Positions 1 through 10,103 of a DNA stretch of 64,000 nucleotides are shown here, one piece after another. This DNA comes from Emiliania huxleyi CCMP1516. Taxonomy: Eukaryota > Haptophyta > Isochrysidales > Noelaerhabdaceae. The position numbers and the translations under genes were made by a program. The notes beneath the pieces are model-generated. The model did no database searches. It worked only from the letters and a program-made list of their open reading frames with translations, and was not told the origin of the DNA. Location: positions 581,465-645,464 of the forward strand of contig NW_005198243.1 of NCBI RefSeq assembly GCF_000372725.1, given 5' to 3'. The first letter of the stretch is position 1, and the number at the start of each line of letters is the position of its first letter.

Positions 1-511
1 CCCGATCTAACCCGGTCTAACAGAGGGCAGATTTGGAGAGATCTCGAGGAGTACATACAGATAGACCCTCCAATCATCAGAAAATTCCAACCTGATCGGC
101 ATCGTGCCCTGAGGCTAACCTGCCCAACCATTTCAGGGCGACGAGTAGTTGTGCAAAAGAGAATTTTACTACGAAGCTCTCTCGCACAGCCACGATTCAC
201 ACAACAGGCAAAGCGAGGACGAGACGGCTTCTAATAGAAGCCGTCGTCCTCACAGAAGCCGTCGTCGGAATCGTGCCTGTGCAAAAGAGAATTTTACAAC
301 AAAGCTCCCTGGCACAACACTGGGCACGGGACTGGCGCGCACTGGCACTAACACAGGTACACCAAAAGAGAAGAAGCTCCTACAACTTATCTACGATATC
401 ACGTGTATCTAAGAACGAGAAGGGAGCGTGTGGAATGACGCCGTGAACGGCGGATGGCATATACCGGTGGTAGGATAGGCTGGGCGCAACAAAACCGGGA
501 TCAGCGCGACG
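1..511 (+). promoter_or_regulatory. Upstream region of the FkbM gene with a repeated A/T element
   Basis: No convincing gene is seen here. The 15-mer AAAAGAGAATTTTAC occurs twice in plus orientation, at 155-169 and 283-297, each followed by similar sequence ending near GCACAACA, so this is a local tandem duplication. Close variants of this A/T element (AAAAAGAATTTTAC) sit upstream of several other genes in the window in gene-sense orientation, which suggests a promoter or 5' leader element rather than chance. Between about 300 and 350 there is also a tract resembling the reverse complement of the tail of the dispersed element at 3590-3630. Confidence 0.35.
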
Positions 512-1390
512 ATGACGTGCATCGCGCCGCCCTGCGCGACGCCGACGTGCGCGCCGCGCAACGTCTACATCGACGCGGGCGTGAACTGGTGCAACACGCT
601 GACGCTCAACCAGCGCGTGCCGCAGGCGCGCGGCCGCACGAACTGGCACGTCTTCGGCTTCGAGGCCTCGCGGCGCATCGTGCCGTTCGCCGACCAGTGC
701 GCGCGCGCGCTCTCGGCCGGCGAGCCGCTGCCGGAGCCGCCGCTGCCGCCGGCCGGCAGCTCCAAGGAGCTCGCCAAGTACGCGTCCTCGTACAACTGCT
801 CCATGCCGCAGCTCGGCCTTCGGCCAGAATCCTTGCACGATGTCAAAGTCTACCGCCGGCAGCTGCTGCTGCCTTGTATGATCGGCGCGCTCGCGCAGAA
901 CCTGTCGCGCGTGCGGCCCGTGCCAGCGCTGAGCGCGCCGGGCTTGCTCCGCGAGCGGCTTGCGCTGGGGAAGCGCTGCACTGTCGCACGCACCAGCAGC
1001 TACGTCATGCTCCCGGCCGCGGCCGGCGAGAGCGAGGGCACGCTGGCGATGGTGGACAGCGACGTCGGGCTCTTGGTGGGCGGGCGCACGCTGTCGAAAA
1101 TTCCGCCGCCCTCGACGGAGAAGTACCGCGTGGCGATGGTCGACTTCTCGGCGTGGCTGCGGGCCTCGTTCACCGAGGCCGACTTTGTCATCCTCAAGAT
1201 GGACGTCGAGGGCGGCGAGCACAAGATCGTGCCCAAGATGGTCGCGGACGGCACGCTGCGGCTCGTCGACGTGTGGCTGTGGGAGTGCCACCACATGCCG
1301 AACTGGATGAACTCGCCGTGCTTCAAGCTCAAGAGGATGCTCCGCGACAACGGTGTCGGGACCATCTACGAGGACCCGTACCCATTTTGA
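512..1390 (+). CDS. FkbM-family (Methyltransf_21) SAM-dependent methyltransferase
   Basis: This is an intronless reading frame of 292 codons. Residues 17-28 (NVYIDAGVNWCN) resemble the glycine-rich SAM-binding motif I of FkbM proteins. VFGFEAS near residue 47 resembles the acidic motif II. DFVILKMDVEGGEHKIV near residues 223-240 is the most diagnostic block of the family, followed by a strand ending in LWECHH. FkbM enzymes transfer methyl groups, often to hydroxyls of sugars or small metabolites; the substrate here cannot be read from sequence. The ATG at 512 was chosen because it leaves the domain complete; an in-window upstream start in another frame at 454 shows no domain. No signal peptide is evident at this start. 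The A/T element described for the upstream region lies about 215 bp before the ATG. Confidence 0.8.
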   Translation: MTCIAPPCATPTCAPRNVYIDAGVNWCNTLTLNQRVPQARGRTNWHVFGFEASRRIVPFADQCARALSAGEPLPEPPLPPAGSSKELAKYASSYNCSMPQLGLRPESLHDVKVYRRQLLLPCMIGALAQNLSRVRPVPALSAPGLLRERLALGKRCTVARTSSYVMLPAAAGESEGTLAMVDSDVGLLVGGRTLSKIPPPSTEKYRVAMVDFSAWLRASFTEADFVILKMDVEGGEHKIVPKMVADGTLRLVDVWLWECHHMPNWMNSPCFKLKRMLRDNGVGTIYEDPYPF

Positions 1391-2085
1391 GCCGCCTTTG
1401 CAGCAGGGAACAGTCGTGAGAGAGATTGCGCAGATTTTCACTCGAGACTCGACGCAAGCACAGCCCATCCATGAGCCCATCAGTCATTACAGGATATCGT
1501 GCATGCCATGTGTCGTATGCTTGTACGCGTGTGAGACGGCCCTAAGGCGTCTGTAGTAGAGCAGCTGTACGGATGGACCGGGCGGGTGCGCTGGCACAGT
1601 CGCGGAACGCCCCGCCGGCCGTGTCGGGTCGCCGTCTTACATGTATTTAGCCCCGCTCGACCCCGCGCTCGCTTGTCCGTTCGCGTTTGTGCGTTGTCGG
1701 GAGCGGAGCTACACCGGGAGCGAGGTGCGCACGAGGCCTCCTTGGGCTCTCGTCCTCGGGCGTGGTCCGGACATCGTGTCGTAGCTCTTAGGACCCGCGG
1801 TCGTGCGCATGCATTCGTTCGACTTTTCTCGCACCAGCACCCGCGGCACGCTCTCTTCTGCCTCGTCCTGCGACGCCGCCGCCTACCGGTCCGGCTTGTT
1901 CTCGCGGCTTCTTTCGCCTTTCGGCGCCAGTCCCGTGCCTAGGCAAGGGAGTTTCGTTGTAAAATTCTTTTTTCCTGAGGACGACTTCCTCTATGGCGAG
2001 GGCGACGGCTTCTAAGTGGGCCGACAAAATTCTTTTTTCGCCCTGCATCCAGGCAAATCGTTTGGGGCCCTAATCTTCGCTCTTT
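1391..2085. other. Intergenic region with two A/T elements, no recognised gene
   Basis: Open frames here show no family resemblance. TAAAATTCTTTTTT occurs near 1960-1973 and a near copy (CAAAATTCTTTTTTC) near 2025-2039. These are the reverse-complement orientation of the A/T element found before other genes, so they may mark a leader or a promoter of the opposite strand. Confidence 0.3.
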
Positions 2086-2793
2086 ATGCCTGCCACAAGG
2101 CCTGGTGCGCCAGGACAGTCGTCCACAACCTCTAATGCCTATTTCCACGACTTGAGCGAGGCCTCGGCGGCCAACAGCGAGGCCTCCGAGTCGGAGCGCG
2201 ACGGCAGTGAGGTCTTTGACGAGCAGGACGGCGACCTTTCCGAGTCTGTGGCGGAGGAGGAGGAGGAGGAGGAGGGCGGGGAGGAGGAGCCCTTCCCGGA
2301 GAGTATCGGCTTGCATCGGGTCGACACGCTCGGCTCCTTCTCGGAGGAGGTCGGCGCCGCCGAGGTGTCTCCTGACGCTGGCGATGCCGCTGCCGACGCT
2401 GCTCCTGCGGGCGAGGCGCCGCCCGTGCCAGGGCGGCGGCTGTCCATCTCGGCCATGTCGACCGAGACCATCTCTGCCGCCAGCGAGTACCTCGCGACCA
2501 CCCTCGGCGCCGTCGAGACGCCGCGGCTCGCCGGGGCGGCGCCGGCGGCAGTGGCGGCCAGCCTACCGCTGCGGCCAGCTCATGGCAGTCTCGACGACCG
2601 GCTGGCGAAGCAGTCGGGCGGCGGCGGCGGGGCGTCGTGCTCCGCCGGCGGCGACCCGAGCGGGCTGCCGCTCTCCGTTCGCCGTGTGGACACGCTAGAC
2701 CTGCTGCAGCTGCCCGACGGCGGCGTGAGCCCTATGCGCGACGCGGCGGCGGTGGGGGAGAGGGCGGCGAAGCGGCCTCGGGAGGGGGCGTGA
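2086..2793 (+). CDS. Acidic low-complexity protein of unknown function
   Basis: This is a 235-codon intronless frame with plausible coding character but no recognised domain. A strongly acidic stretch lies at residues 55-70 (run of Glu with few Gly). The phrase RVDTL occurs twice, near residue 78 and near residue 199, each in a similar context (hydrophobic, then RVDTL, then a hydrophobic or aromatic residue), which suggests a short repeated interaction motif. The C-terminus ends in a basic KRPRE cluster that could act as a nuclear localisation signal. The function is unknown; a nuclear, largely disordered protein is the most that can be inferred. It starts 13 bp after a second CTTTAT run, and the A/T elements lie 45-125 bp upstream. 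Confidence 0.5.
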   Translation: MPATRPGAPGQSSTTSNAYFHDLSEASAANSEASESERDGSEVFDEQDGDLSESVAEEEEEEEGGEEEPFPESIGLHRVDTLGSFSEEVGAAEVSPDAGDAAADAAPAGEAPPVPGRRLSISAMSTETISAASEYLATTLGAVETPRLAGAAPAAVAASLPLRPAHGSLDDRLAKQSGGGGGASCSAGGDPSGLPLSVRRVDTLDLLQLPDGGVSPMRDAAAVGERAAKRPREGA

Positions 2794-3291
2794 GGGAGAG
2801 GACGGGGAGGGCGGTGGGGGCTGGGGGCGGAGGGGGTCTGATCGGCTGCTCCACTACTGCGCAAGGCCGCGTCTGCAATCAGCGGTCAACGGGGGAGCGC
2901 CACCGGGCGGGAGGGGGAGGGGGGGGGGGGGGGGAGTGCGGGCCACGTGGCCTAGGGCCCGGGTTCGCTGCTCGGCTCGGCTTCTCCAGCAAAGCCACCG
3001 CTCGGGCCTCTTTCGAAAGCAGAGGTGGAGAGCGGGTCGGCTGGAGCGGGGGCTTGTTGTCTTGGGCGCGGGCACAGTGGTCGGTGCAAGTGACACATTC
3101 ACACTCATTGGTCGTTCAATCTTCATACCAATATACGGCTACCGAGGTCTCGAGAAGTCTGGCAAGATGTAGAAGCAAGAGCCAAGACGGGACTCGGGTC
3201 AGTCTCGCTCTCGGAGTCTGTGGAGTAAATAAATAAGCAGGCACCTCCAGGAGCGAGGCGGATTGGCTTTTCTTTTCCAGTGTGATTTTGA

Positions 3292-3628
3292 TTTTGAGGC
3301 TTTCGGAGGCTTTGGAAAGGAGGTTCGCAGCACCCTGAGGGAGGCGGCGAACCAGCTGAGCAACAAACTTTCGCACGCTCAGCACCTGGACGAGGTCACA
3401 TGGACCACCAAGAACTGGCACGGGCTGCAGATGCAGCGCTTGTCTGTCGTCCTCCACACCGCCGTGGCGTGGCAGACGGTGAACGAGCTAGCGTGCGGGG
3501 AGAGCGGCATTGTGCATGGTGCGGAGTGCATTGCCGTTCTTAACGGAGTCGCTTAGGCGGCTCCGGTGGTGAGCCGGTGTGTGTGCCAGTCCGCGCCAGT
3601 CCGCGCCCTTGTCGTGCCAGTGTGCTGT
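3292..3628 (+). mobile_element. Dispersed repeat copy A (coding remnant, matches 60700-61046)
   Basis: About 340 bp here match 60700-61046 with only scattered differences, including the coding phrase FGKEVRSTL, the block ending VLNGVA plus stop, and the following non-coding tail rich in CCAGTCCGCG. Copy A has an open frame across the block (start 3263, stop at 3556), whereas copy B is broken by a small insertion after the STLR segment. Conservation of both coding and trailing non-coding sequence at two distant sites suggests a mobile or duplicated element rather than two ordinary genes. The protein family was not recognised. Confidence 0.55.
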
Positions 3629-4060
3629 GAGAGAGGCCGGTCTTACAAGAATTCTTTTCCAGCGCTCTGGCGCGTGAGCGTTGTGAGGCCGCAATCCCGT
3701 GCTTAGCGATAGGCAGGCACATCATGTGGGTACTCAGGATCACTCGTATGATAATGTCAGCACGTAGCTACGCTCGCGAGGGCGACCTAAGCACCTAAGC
3801 ACCCTAAGCGCCCCCCCCGCTTAGGCCGCTTAGGTGCTTAGGCGGTCTCAGAGGTTGTGGGACCTGGGGCCCGCCGGGCCTGGGGCTGTCGGCTGAGCCA
3901 CTCTCCGGCTGGTGGCTCTCTACGGAGCGTTTACACAATAGCTCGGCACCCTGACCGTGGACTCAGCCCCCTCGGTATCTGGGCGGCAGGCGGGGCTAGA
4001 GTGGCACGCTTGGACCGTATTTTCCTATCACTCTTCGCGAGTGTGTGCGAGGGACGGATC
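3629..4060. other. Intergenic, with inverted TTAGGCGG-type arms
   Basis: No gene is recognised. Near 3780-3845 the sequence runs through CACCTAAGCACC, a C-rich centre and then GGCCGCTTAGGTGCTTAGG, so the arms can pair as a hairpin around the C-rich loop. Its role is unknown. Confidence 0.3.
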
Positions 4061-5995
4061 ATGGTGCGCGAGCGGAAGCTTAGCGCGAGGGGGCGCGAGG
4101 CGGCAGAGAGCGAGGCGGCGCAGAAGGCGCTCGAGGATGCCGAGGCGGTGTTCGGCGACGTCCGCTCGCTGCTCATGGCCGCCAACAGCGGATCAGTGCC
4201 AGACTGTGCAGTGAAGCGCTTGTCGGCAGCAGGCGGCGGTGGCAAGAAGCGGAAGCGGTCGCAAGCCGGGAACTGCGAGCACTGCGGCAAGCAGCTCCTC
4301 CACCTGGCGAAGCACCAGCGCCGCGGCTGCAGCGCGCTGCTCGGGTCGATCGAGGAGCGGCGGGTGGCTTGCCCGCACTGCGGCGTCGAGGTCGTCCCTG
4401 GCTACCTGGAGCAGCACCAGCGCCGCTTCTGCAGCGCGCTGCTCGGGTCGGCCGAGGAGCGGCGGGTGGCTTGCCCGCACTGCGGCGTCGAGGTCGTCCC
4501 TAGCTACCTGGAGCAGCACCAGCGCCGCTTCTGCAGCGCGCTGCTCGGGTCGGCCGAGGAGCGGCGGGTGGCTTGCCCAGATTGCGGCGTCGAGGTCGTC
4601 CCTAGCTACCTGGAGCAGCACCGCCGCCGCTCCTGCAGCGCGCTGCTCGGGTCGATCGAGCAGCGGCGGACCTGCACCTGCACCGAGCCGGGCTGCGAGG
4701 CGCTGATGCTGCCGGCGTCCCTCCCGAGGCACATCGACCGCGTGCACCGCTCGCCGGAGGACTGCCGCGAGTGCGGCGGCTGCGGCAAGCCCTTCGAGGG
4801 CTACGGGTTCAAGAACCCGTCGCTCTTCGACACGCCCAACATCTGCGCGACCTGCTCGCGGCGCGACTCGCGCCTCTGCTCGCCGACGGCTCGCCACGGC
4901 AGTAAACCGTGTCTCTTTACACCCCTAGGTCCGAGTACCTCAGCCGCAACGTGCCGTGGCCGGGCAACTCGTCGCACTACTACTGCGTGGTGTGCGACCG
5001 CGAGGGCGAGCTCGTCTGCGCCGGTTTCGACGGCCCTCCCGACGCCGCCGGCCGCTCGGCCCCGCACCAGCTCTGCTCAAAGCACGCGGTCGAGGCGGGC
5101 ACCAAGTCCTCCCACAGGGCGGGCGCTTCGCACGCGGCGTGCGAGGCGCTGCACGTGCTCGCCAAGCAGGAGGGTCTCGTCGTGCTGCGCCACGTGCACT
5201 TCGAGGTCGGCGAGGAGCCCGAGGGTGCACGCGCTCGCCGCCAACCCCCTCGCTCGCGGTGAGCAGCGCGCCTCTTCACATCTCCTTCCGTGAATAGGTT
5301 GGGAGGCGGGCATCCTCGCCGACCACCCTCGCATCAAGGTGGACGCGGTGTGCCGCCGCGCCTCCGACGGCGCGCTCGTCGCCTACCAGTTCCACGGCAA
5401 CCGGTTCCACGGGTTCCCCGCCGGCAACCCGCTGCACGAGACGTTCGGCGTCGGGCACCAGTGGGGCCCGGCGCTGTGCAACAAGACGCGCCGTGCGCGC
5501 CCCGCTCCGCCCCGCCATGCGCCCACCTCGGCTCGTGGCTTAGCCTCCTCCCCCTGCGCAGGCCGCACCGAGCAGTACATCAAGGGGCCGCACCTCGGCC
5601 TCGACGGCACGACCCGCCCCGAGGGCTACGTCGTCGTGGAGGTTTGGGAGCACGACTACATCTCCTACAAGCAGCAGGTCAAGGCGGCGCCGCGCGGCGG
5701 CGAGGTCTCCGCGCCGCCGACGCTCGCCTTCACCCAGCACGCCCACGACCCGGACCTCGACATGAGCGAGGCGGCGATGGCGAGCCGCGACGTGCCCGTC
5801 GACACGATGCCAGCAGGCGACCACGTGCGCTCGAAGCAGGCGCGCGTGTGCGCCAGCCTGAGCGCGCTGAGCGCGGCCGGCGACGGCCGCGTCGCTGTCA
5901 ACCTCGCCGTCGCCACCGGCGGGCCCTGCCCGCTCTGCCGCCAGACCAATTCCGCGGCCAAGGCCGCGGCCAAGGCCGAGGCGGCTAGCGTGTAG
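4061..5995 (+). CDS. Zinc-finger protein with VSR/restriction-like endonuclease domain
   Basis: My spliced model is 4061-4881, 4929-5224, 5298-5492 and 5562-5995, giving 581 residues. The first intron needs a GC donor; the other two are GT-AG. After a basic linker (GGKKRKRS) come one C2H2-like unit and three near-identical 34-residue units of the type CPHCGVEVVPxYLEQHQRR, then a further CxxC/HxxxH unit. A CxxC pair (CRECGGCGKPF) and a CATC motif follow. The last exons carry KVDAV, YQFHGNRFHG, TEQYIKG and GYVVVEVWEHDY, in the same order as the (D/E)FHGxxxHG...WExD motifs of VSR-like nucleases common in mobile and giant-virus DNA. A Gln stands where such families usually have a Glu, so activity is uncertain. 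The ATG at 4061 avoids an upstream low-complexity extension. Zinc-dependent DNA binding plus cleavage is the inferred role. Confidence 0.65.
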
Positions 5996-6673
5996 GCCCG
6001 CGAGCCGCTTCCCCCGGCCGCCCGCCATCTCCCGATGGCGGTGCCGAGCAGAGGCGTTGCCGGCCGGCCATCGACTGGCGTGAGGCGCCTCCTCGGCGGG
6101 ACACAGTTTGTTTGTGCGCACGTAGAGAGCGCGCGAGATTCGAGATACTCGTCCACACCCTTAGAGAGCGAGACTCACGGATAGCTGAGCCCGCGAGAGG
6201 TTGGAGAGGCCGTGCCGAGACGCGAGAGAGACACTACACGGATGATAGAGACATACATCGAGAGCCGTGGTTCGAGAGAGCGAGCGAGAACCGAGATGAG
6301 CGCTCACTCAAGCCGTTGCCCTACCATGCTAGAGCCTAGACGACCAGGCGGAAGACAACACCGCGATTAGTAATAGCAATTAGCATGATACTATAGTGAT
6401 TCAAGGCGCGCGTGGGTCTGGGTGTGGGTGTGGAGTTGCGCGGGTTGCCCCGGCCCTCCCCCACCACGTTGAAAAATTACCTTACCTCGGGCGATCGAGA
6501 GATTCGTATCTCATCCCCGTCACGCTCGACGCACCGGCCACCGCCGAGAGGGAGAGCGAGACATACACACGACTATGCGTCGCTCGCGGTACCACACACG
6601 ACACTGCTAGACGGTCGCTCAGCACGCGGAGCCGGGTGCACCGACGCGCACCGGCCCCGCCCTAGATGGAGCG
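5996..6673. other. Intergenic region rich in GAGA, no gene recognised
   Basis: GAGAG-rich tracts lie between about 6120 and 6320, and a tract of CACACGAC type at 6560-6600. Small open frames show no family resemblance. Confidence 0.3.
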
Positions 6674-7399
6674 TCAGCTCTGGTTGGCGCCGGGCGCAAC
6701 GCCGAGCGGGTAGGAGATCACCCTTGCCCGGCACAAGCTGCAGTGGTTGGCCATGCCGCGGGCGGCGAGGTCGCGGGTACACGTATCGCAAGTCCAATGG
6801 CGGCACGGCTCCGCTTGCCGCCAGATGACGGGGACGCCGCCTTCCTCGGCGCGGCGCGCGGCGCGCTCCTTGCACACGGCGCAGGATGCCGTCTGCTCAA
6901 TCTTAGAGCGCAACAATTCGCTGCGCGTCTGCAAGAACAGGATGAACCTGTAAAGGACGTAGGGGTGAAAGCGTTTGCCGTAGCTGCGACTCGTGTAGTG
7001 ATCACGCGCGCAGCAGTCTTCGTAGTCGAGGTGGCGCAACCTCTTCTCGGTAGCTGCGATCGAGTAGTAGTTGCCCTCGCTGTCGCTCAGCAGCGCGTCG
7101 CGGACCAAGCGCTTGATGAGCGCGTGTCGCGACGAAGGCGTGTTGGATATCAGCTGTCGCGTTATTACTTCGGCGATCCGACGCAGCGTGTTCTCCTTAC
7201 CAGTCCGCCAGGTCTGGATGGTGTCGAGGAGCTCCGCACAGCACAACACGCCCTTCAAGAAGAAGTGAAGGCTGCGCTCGGTCGGCACGCGCCAGGCCGG
7301 AGGTAGTAGCAGGCCGCGCTTGATGCGAAGCTCGCGCTGCTTGCGGCTGAAATTACCAGCCGGGGCGCGAGGCACGCGCGCCTCGAGCGGCGGCGCCAT
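6674..7399 (-). CDS. RING-type zinc-finger protein, probable E3 ubiquitin ligase
   Basis: This is a 241-codon intronless frame on the minus strand. The C-terminal 70 residues contain a RING-like arrangement: CAVC, then about 26 residues, then CRHWTCDTC, then about 12 residues and CSLCRAR. These are eight metal ligands in the C3HC4 order. Upstream residues 40-160 are helical and basic with several Tyr and His but no recognised domain. RING proteins usually recruit E2 enzymes for ubiquitin transfer; the target is unknown. The start at 7399 faces the cupin gene at 7518, so the two genes share a 118-bp divergent intergenic region. The long insertion between the second and third ligand is larger than in most classical RING fingers. 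Confidence 0.65.
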   Translation of the reverse strand: MAPPLEARVPRAPAGNFSRKQRELRIKRGLLLPPAWRVPTERSLHFFLKGVLCCAELLDTIQTWRTGKENTLRRIAEVITRQLISNTPSSRHALIKRLVRDALLSDSEGNYYSIAATEKRLRHLDYEDCCARDHYTSRSYGKRFHPYVLYRFILFLQTRSELLRSKIEQTASCAVCKERAARRAEEGGVPVIWRQAEPCRHWTCDTCTRDLAARGMANHCSLCRARVISYPLGVAPGANQS

Positions 7400-7517
7400 A
7401 CAAATCGCGGCCCCAAAGGGCGATGCGGCGGACGTGGTTCTTTTTCTTTTTTATTTACTTTCCCTTCCCTCCCCCATTATCCTCTTCCTCCAAACCCGCT
7501 GGGAAAAAAGAATTCCG
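7400..7517. promoter_or_regulatory. Divergent promoter region between RING and cupin genes
   Basis: This 118-bp spacer separates two oppositely transcribed genes. It contains a T-rich tract at 7439-7460 and AAAAAAGAATTCC at 7504-7516, directly before the cupin ATG. The latter matches the gene-sense A/T element seen upstream of other genes in the window. Confidence 0.45.
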
Positions 7518-10103
7518 ATGGCGCTCCACCTCGTCCTCGGTGCAACTGCGAGCACGCTCGCTCCGCCTCGTGCTCGCGTGGCGCCGCGCCACGCCCCCGC
7601 GTGCGCCAACGCCGCCGGCAGCAGCGGCAGCGGCAGCGGCGTGGACTGGCCGAGCGCGCCCGCCGAGAACATCGAGCTCGCCGAGACGTACTACCGAGCG
7701 TTCGAGGTGCTTGCGCGCGACGCCGATTTCGCCGCGGACGTCTGGGCGCGCAAGCCGCTGCTCGTCGCCGAGCCCATCGCCGGCGTCGCCGGCTCGTTTA
7801 CGCTGGACGACGTGCGCGAGGCAGTGGACTCTGACTTTCTGGAGGCGGGGCTCGGTGTGCCGACGGCGGAGGGCGGCTGGAAGATGGCGCCAGTCTCGCA
7901 GCCGCGCGGCTCCTCGTACGAGGACGCCAAGCTGCGGTACGTCGACGTCGCGGCGGGCATAGAGCGCGGGACGGTTGTCTTCAATTCTGCGGGCGCGCAC
8001 GTGCCCAAGCTCGGCGCCATCTGCCTGGCGGCGCTGCGCGCGTTCGGGCTCCCCAACTGCCTCAACATGTACCTCACCGGCCCGAGCGTCAAGCAGTCCG
8101 CCCCGCCGCACACCGACAAGCAGGACGTCTTTGTCCTGCAGATGAGCGGCGCTAAGCAGCCGGCGGCCGCGAGCCGCGCGAGAAGGCGCCGCCGAGCCGG
8201 CGCACCCCCCGATAGGCGCAAAGCACTGGCGGGTGTACGAGCCGCCGCCGCCGTCCCGCCGACCCGGCTCGGACCCTCTCGCGCGTGGAAAGGGCGACGT
8301 CAAGCTCCGCCTCTCGGTGCCGGCCACGAGCTCCTCGTTCACTGCTCCTGGGCCGGGGGACGGATAGGCGACGACAAGCTCCGCCTCTCGGAGCTGGGAG
8401 AGCCGCTTCTCGAGACGGTGCTGACGCCGGGGCAGCCGCTCTGCGACGCCCGCCCGTCGGCAGTTCGTTGCTGATTCCGAGCGGGTGTGAGTGGCAGGCA
8501 ATTGCTCTACGTGCCGGCCGGCTTCCCGCACACGACAGGCGCGCACCACCCGCTCGGCCTTCCCTCGTTAGGGGCCACTGGTCGCCACTGCCGCTTCCCA
8601 CCCCGAGGCACGCCTGCCGACGAACCGATTGCTGATTGCCGGCGGCGCCCCCCCCTGTCCCGCCAGGCACAGTCGACCCGCACGACGGCTCTCACGTGCT
8701 GCGACTCGCCCGAGCCGGGGAGGAGCTGGCCACTCTCACGCGTCTCGTGAGCTGGTCGAGTAGGATCGCACGTCTGCGACCCGCCCGAGCCGTCGGTTGG
8801 GCTGACGGTGGGCATCGACACGCACATCTGGGGGCTCAACTACTTCTCGTCGAGACAGGCGATCCTCGGCCAGCTCTCGGCCAGCTCTCGGCCATCTCTC
8901 GGCCATCTCTCGGCCAGCTCTCGACCAGCTCTCGGCCAGCTCTCGGCCATCTCTCGGCCACCTCTCGGCCACCTCTCGGCCAGCTCTCGGCCAGCTCTCG
9001 GCCACCTCTCGGCCAGCTCTCGGCCAGCTCTCGGTCAGCTCTCGGCCATCTCTCGGCCATCTCTCGGCCATCTCTCGGCCATCTCTCGGCCAGCTCTCGG
9101 CCAGCTCTCGGCCAGCTCTCGGCCAGCTCTCGGCCATCTCTCGGCCATCTCTCGGCCAGCTCTCGGCCATCTCTCGGCCAGCTCTCGGCCAGCTCTCGGC
9201 CAGCTCTCGGCCAGCTCTCGGCCGGCTACCCTCCTTCTCGTCGATGCAGGGCGCGCTCGCCCTCGCTTCGCTGCCTGACCAGCTGACGCCCACGCAGCTC
9301 GATCCGGACAAGTACTGGCGAGGCATGCGGGTGCCGCAGAGCGTCGGCTTCCTCCGTGCTCACGCCGAGGCCGCGGGCGAGGAAGAGCGCGCCGGCGGGG
9401 ACGGCGGCGGCGGCGGCGGCGGCGGAGGAGGCGCGGCGGAGGCGGCTGCGGCGGGGGAGTTGGCCGAGGTGGCAGTGCGGCTCGAGCCGGTGCGGTGGGA
9501 GGGGAAGAGCGCCGACGAGGTTGCCTTCTCTGCTCGAGGGGAGCGCGCGTCAGAGCATGGTCGTGGAATGAGGAATGGTGTGAATGGATCAGGTCGCTTC
9601 TCTGCTCGAGGGAGGCGCCGTCTGCTCGCGGCTGCATGAGCACGCGCGACGGCTGGTGGAGGTGCCGATTCGGCGCATCTCGGCGCATCTCGGCGCGTCT
9701 CGGCGCATCTCGGCGCATCTCGGCGCATCTCGGCGCGTCTCGGCGCATCTCGGCGCATCTCGGTGCATCCCGCTGGCAGGTTCAGGCGGCCATGTACGCC
9801 GAGGCGATGGCGGACGACGGTGCGCCCCCCGCGCCCGGCCAGCCGCGCGTGACGCTCTTCCGCGTCAACCCGCACATGGAGCGGCTCGAGGCGGCGATGG
9901 AGGCGCACCTGCAGAGCTTGCCGCGCGCCAAGTATGACGGCTCGCAAGGCGCCGCCGCCGCCCCGCCGACGACGACGGCGGGGGCGCCGTCCAAGAAGAA
10001 GGCCAAGGCGGGCAGGCCGGTCGCCGCGGCGAGCGGCGGGTTTGGCGGCGGCGGCGGCACGGCCAAGGGGAAGGCCAAGACCAAGGGCAAGAAGAAGAGA
10101 TGA
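7518..10103 (+). CDS. Cupin_4/JmjC-like Fe(II) 2-oxoglutarate oxygenase
   Basis: My model has nine exons: 7518-8148, 8216-8293, 8368-8431, 8498-8538, 8667-8687, 8764-8858, 9250-9519, 9593-9661 and 9780-10103 (530 residues). The reading frame is kept through all joins. Exon 1 ends in the HTDKQDVFVLQMSG block, giving the HxD iron-binding motif; the joined exons read KHWRVY, GKGDDKLRL, TPGQLLYVPAGFPHTT and VGLTVGIDTHIWG, as in Cupin_4 proteins related to ribosomal oxygenases. The C-terminus is Lys-rich (KKKAKAG, KGKAKTKGKKKR). The first six introns need GC donors and the last two GT. Nearly every intron is flanked by direct copies of exon sequence. One exon is only 21 nt. The likely role is hydroxylation of a protein substrate; a plastid or other transit sequence at residues 1-45 is possible. 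Confidence 0.8.
8868..9231 (+). repeat. 11-bp minisatellite CTCTCGGCCAG in a cupin intron
   Basis: About 33 tandem copies of CTCTCGGCCAG or CTCTCGGCCAT (rarely CAC or GTC variants) fill intron 8859-9249. The tract lies between two copies of the exon segment TTCTCGTCGAGRCAGG (about 8844-8858 and 9236-9249), so the repeats expanded between duplicated exon ends. Confidence 0.9.
9668..9768 (+). repeat. 10-bp minisatellite TCTCGGCGCA in a cupin intron
   Basis: About ten tandem copies of TCTCGGCGCA (some with CGTC) fill intron 9662-9779. The same unit, in the same gene-sense orientation, fills a TOP6A intron at 17330-17385. Confidence 0.9.

Noticed and set aside
149-412. Small frame before the FkbM gene
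   Set aside because: Arg/Ser-rich short frame built on a local duplication, no domain, and it contains the repeated A/T element.
1000-1365. Minus-strand frames opposite the FkbM gene
   Set aside because: No domain resemblance; the plus strand carries the methyltransferase motifs.
8868-9231. Long open frames through the CTCTCGGCCAG array, read as repetitive proteins on both strands
   Set aside because: The array is an intron: splicing 8859-9249 joins cupin-family sequence in frame, and 11-bp arrays without stops give open frames on several frames by chance.
9668-9768. Possible CRISPR-like array (short regular repeats)
   Set aside because: The repeats are contiguous 10-mers without unique spacers, in a eukaryotic intron, and no cas genes are present.
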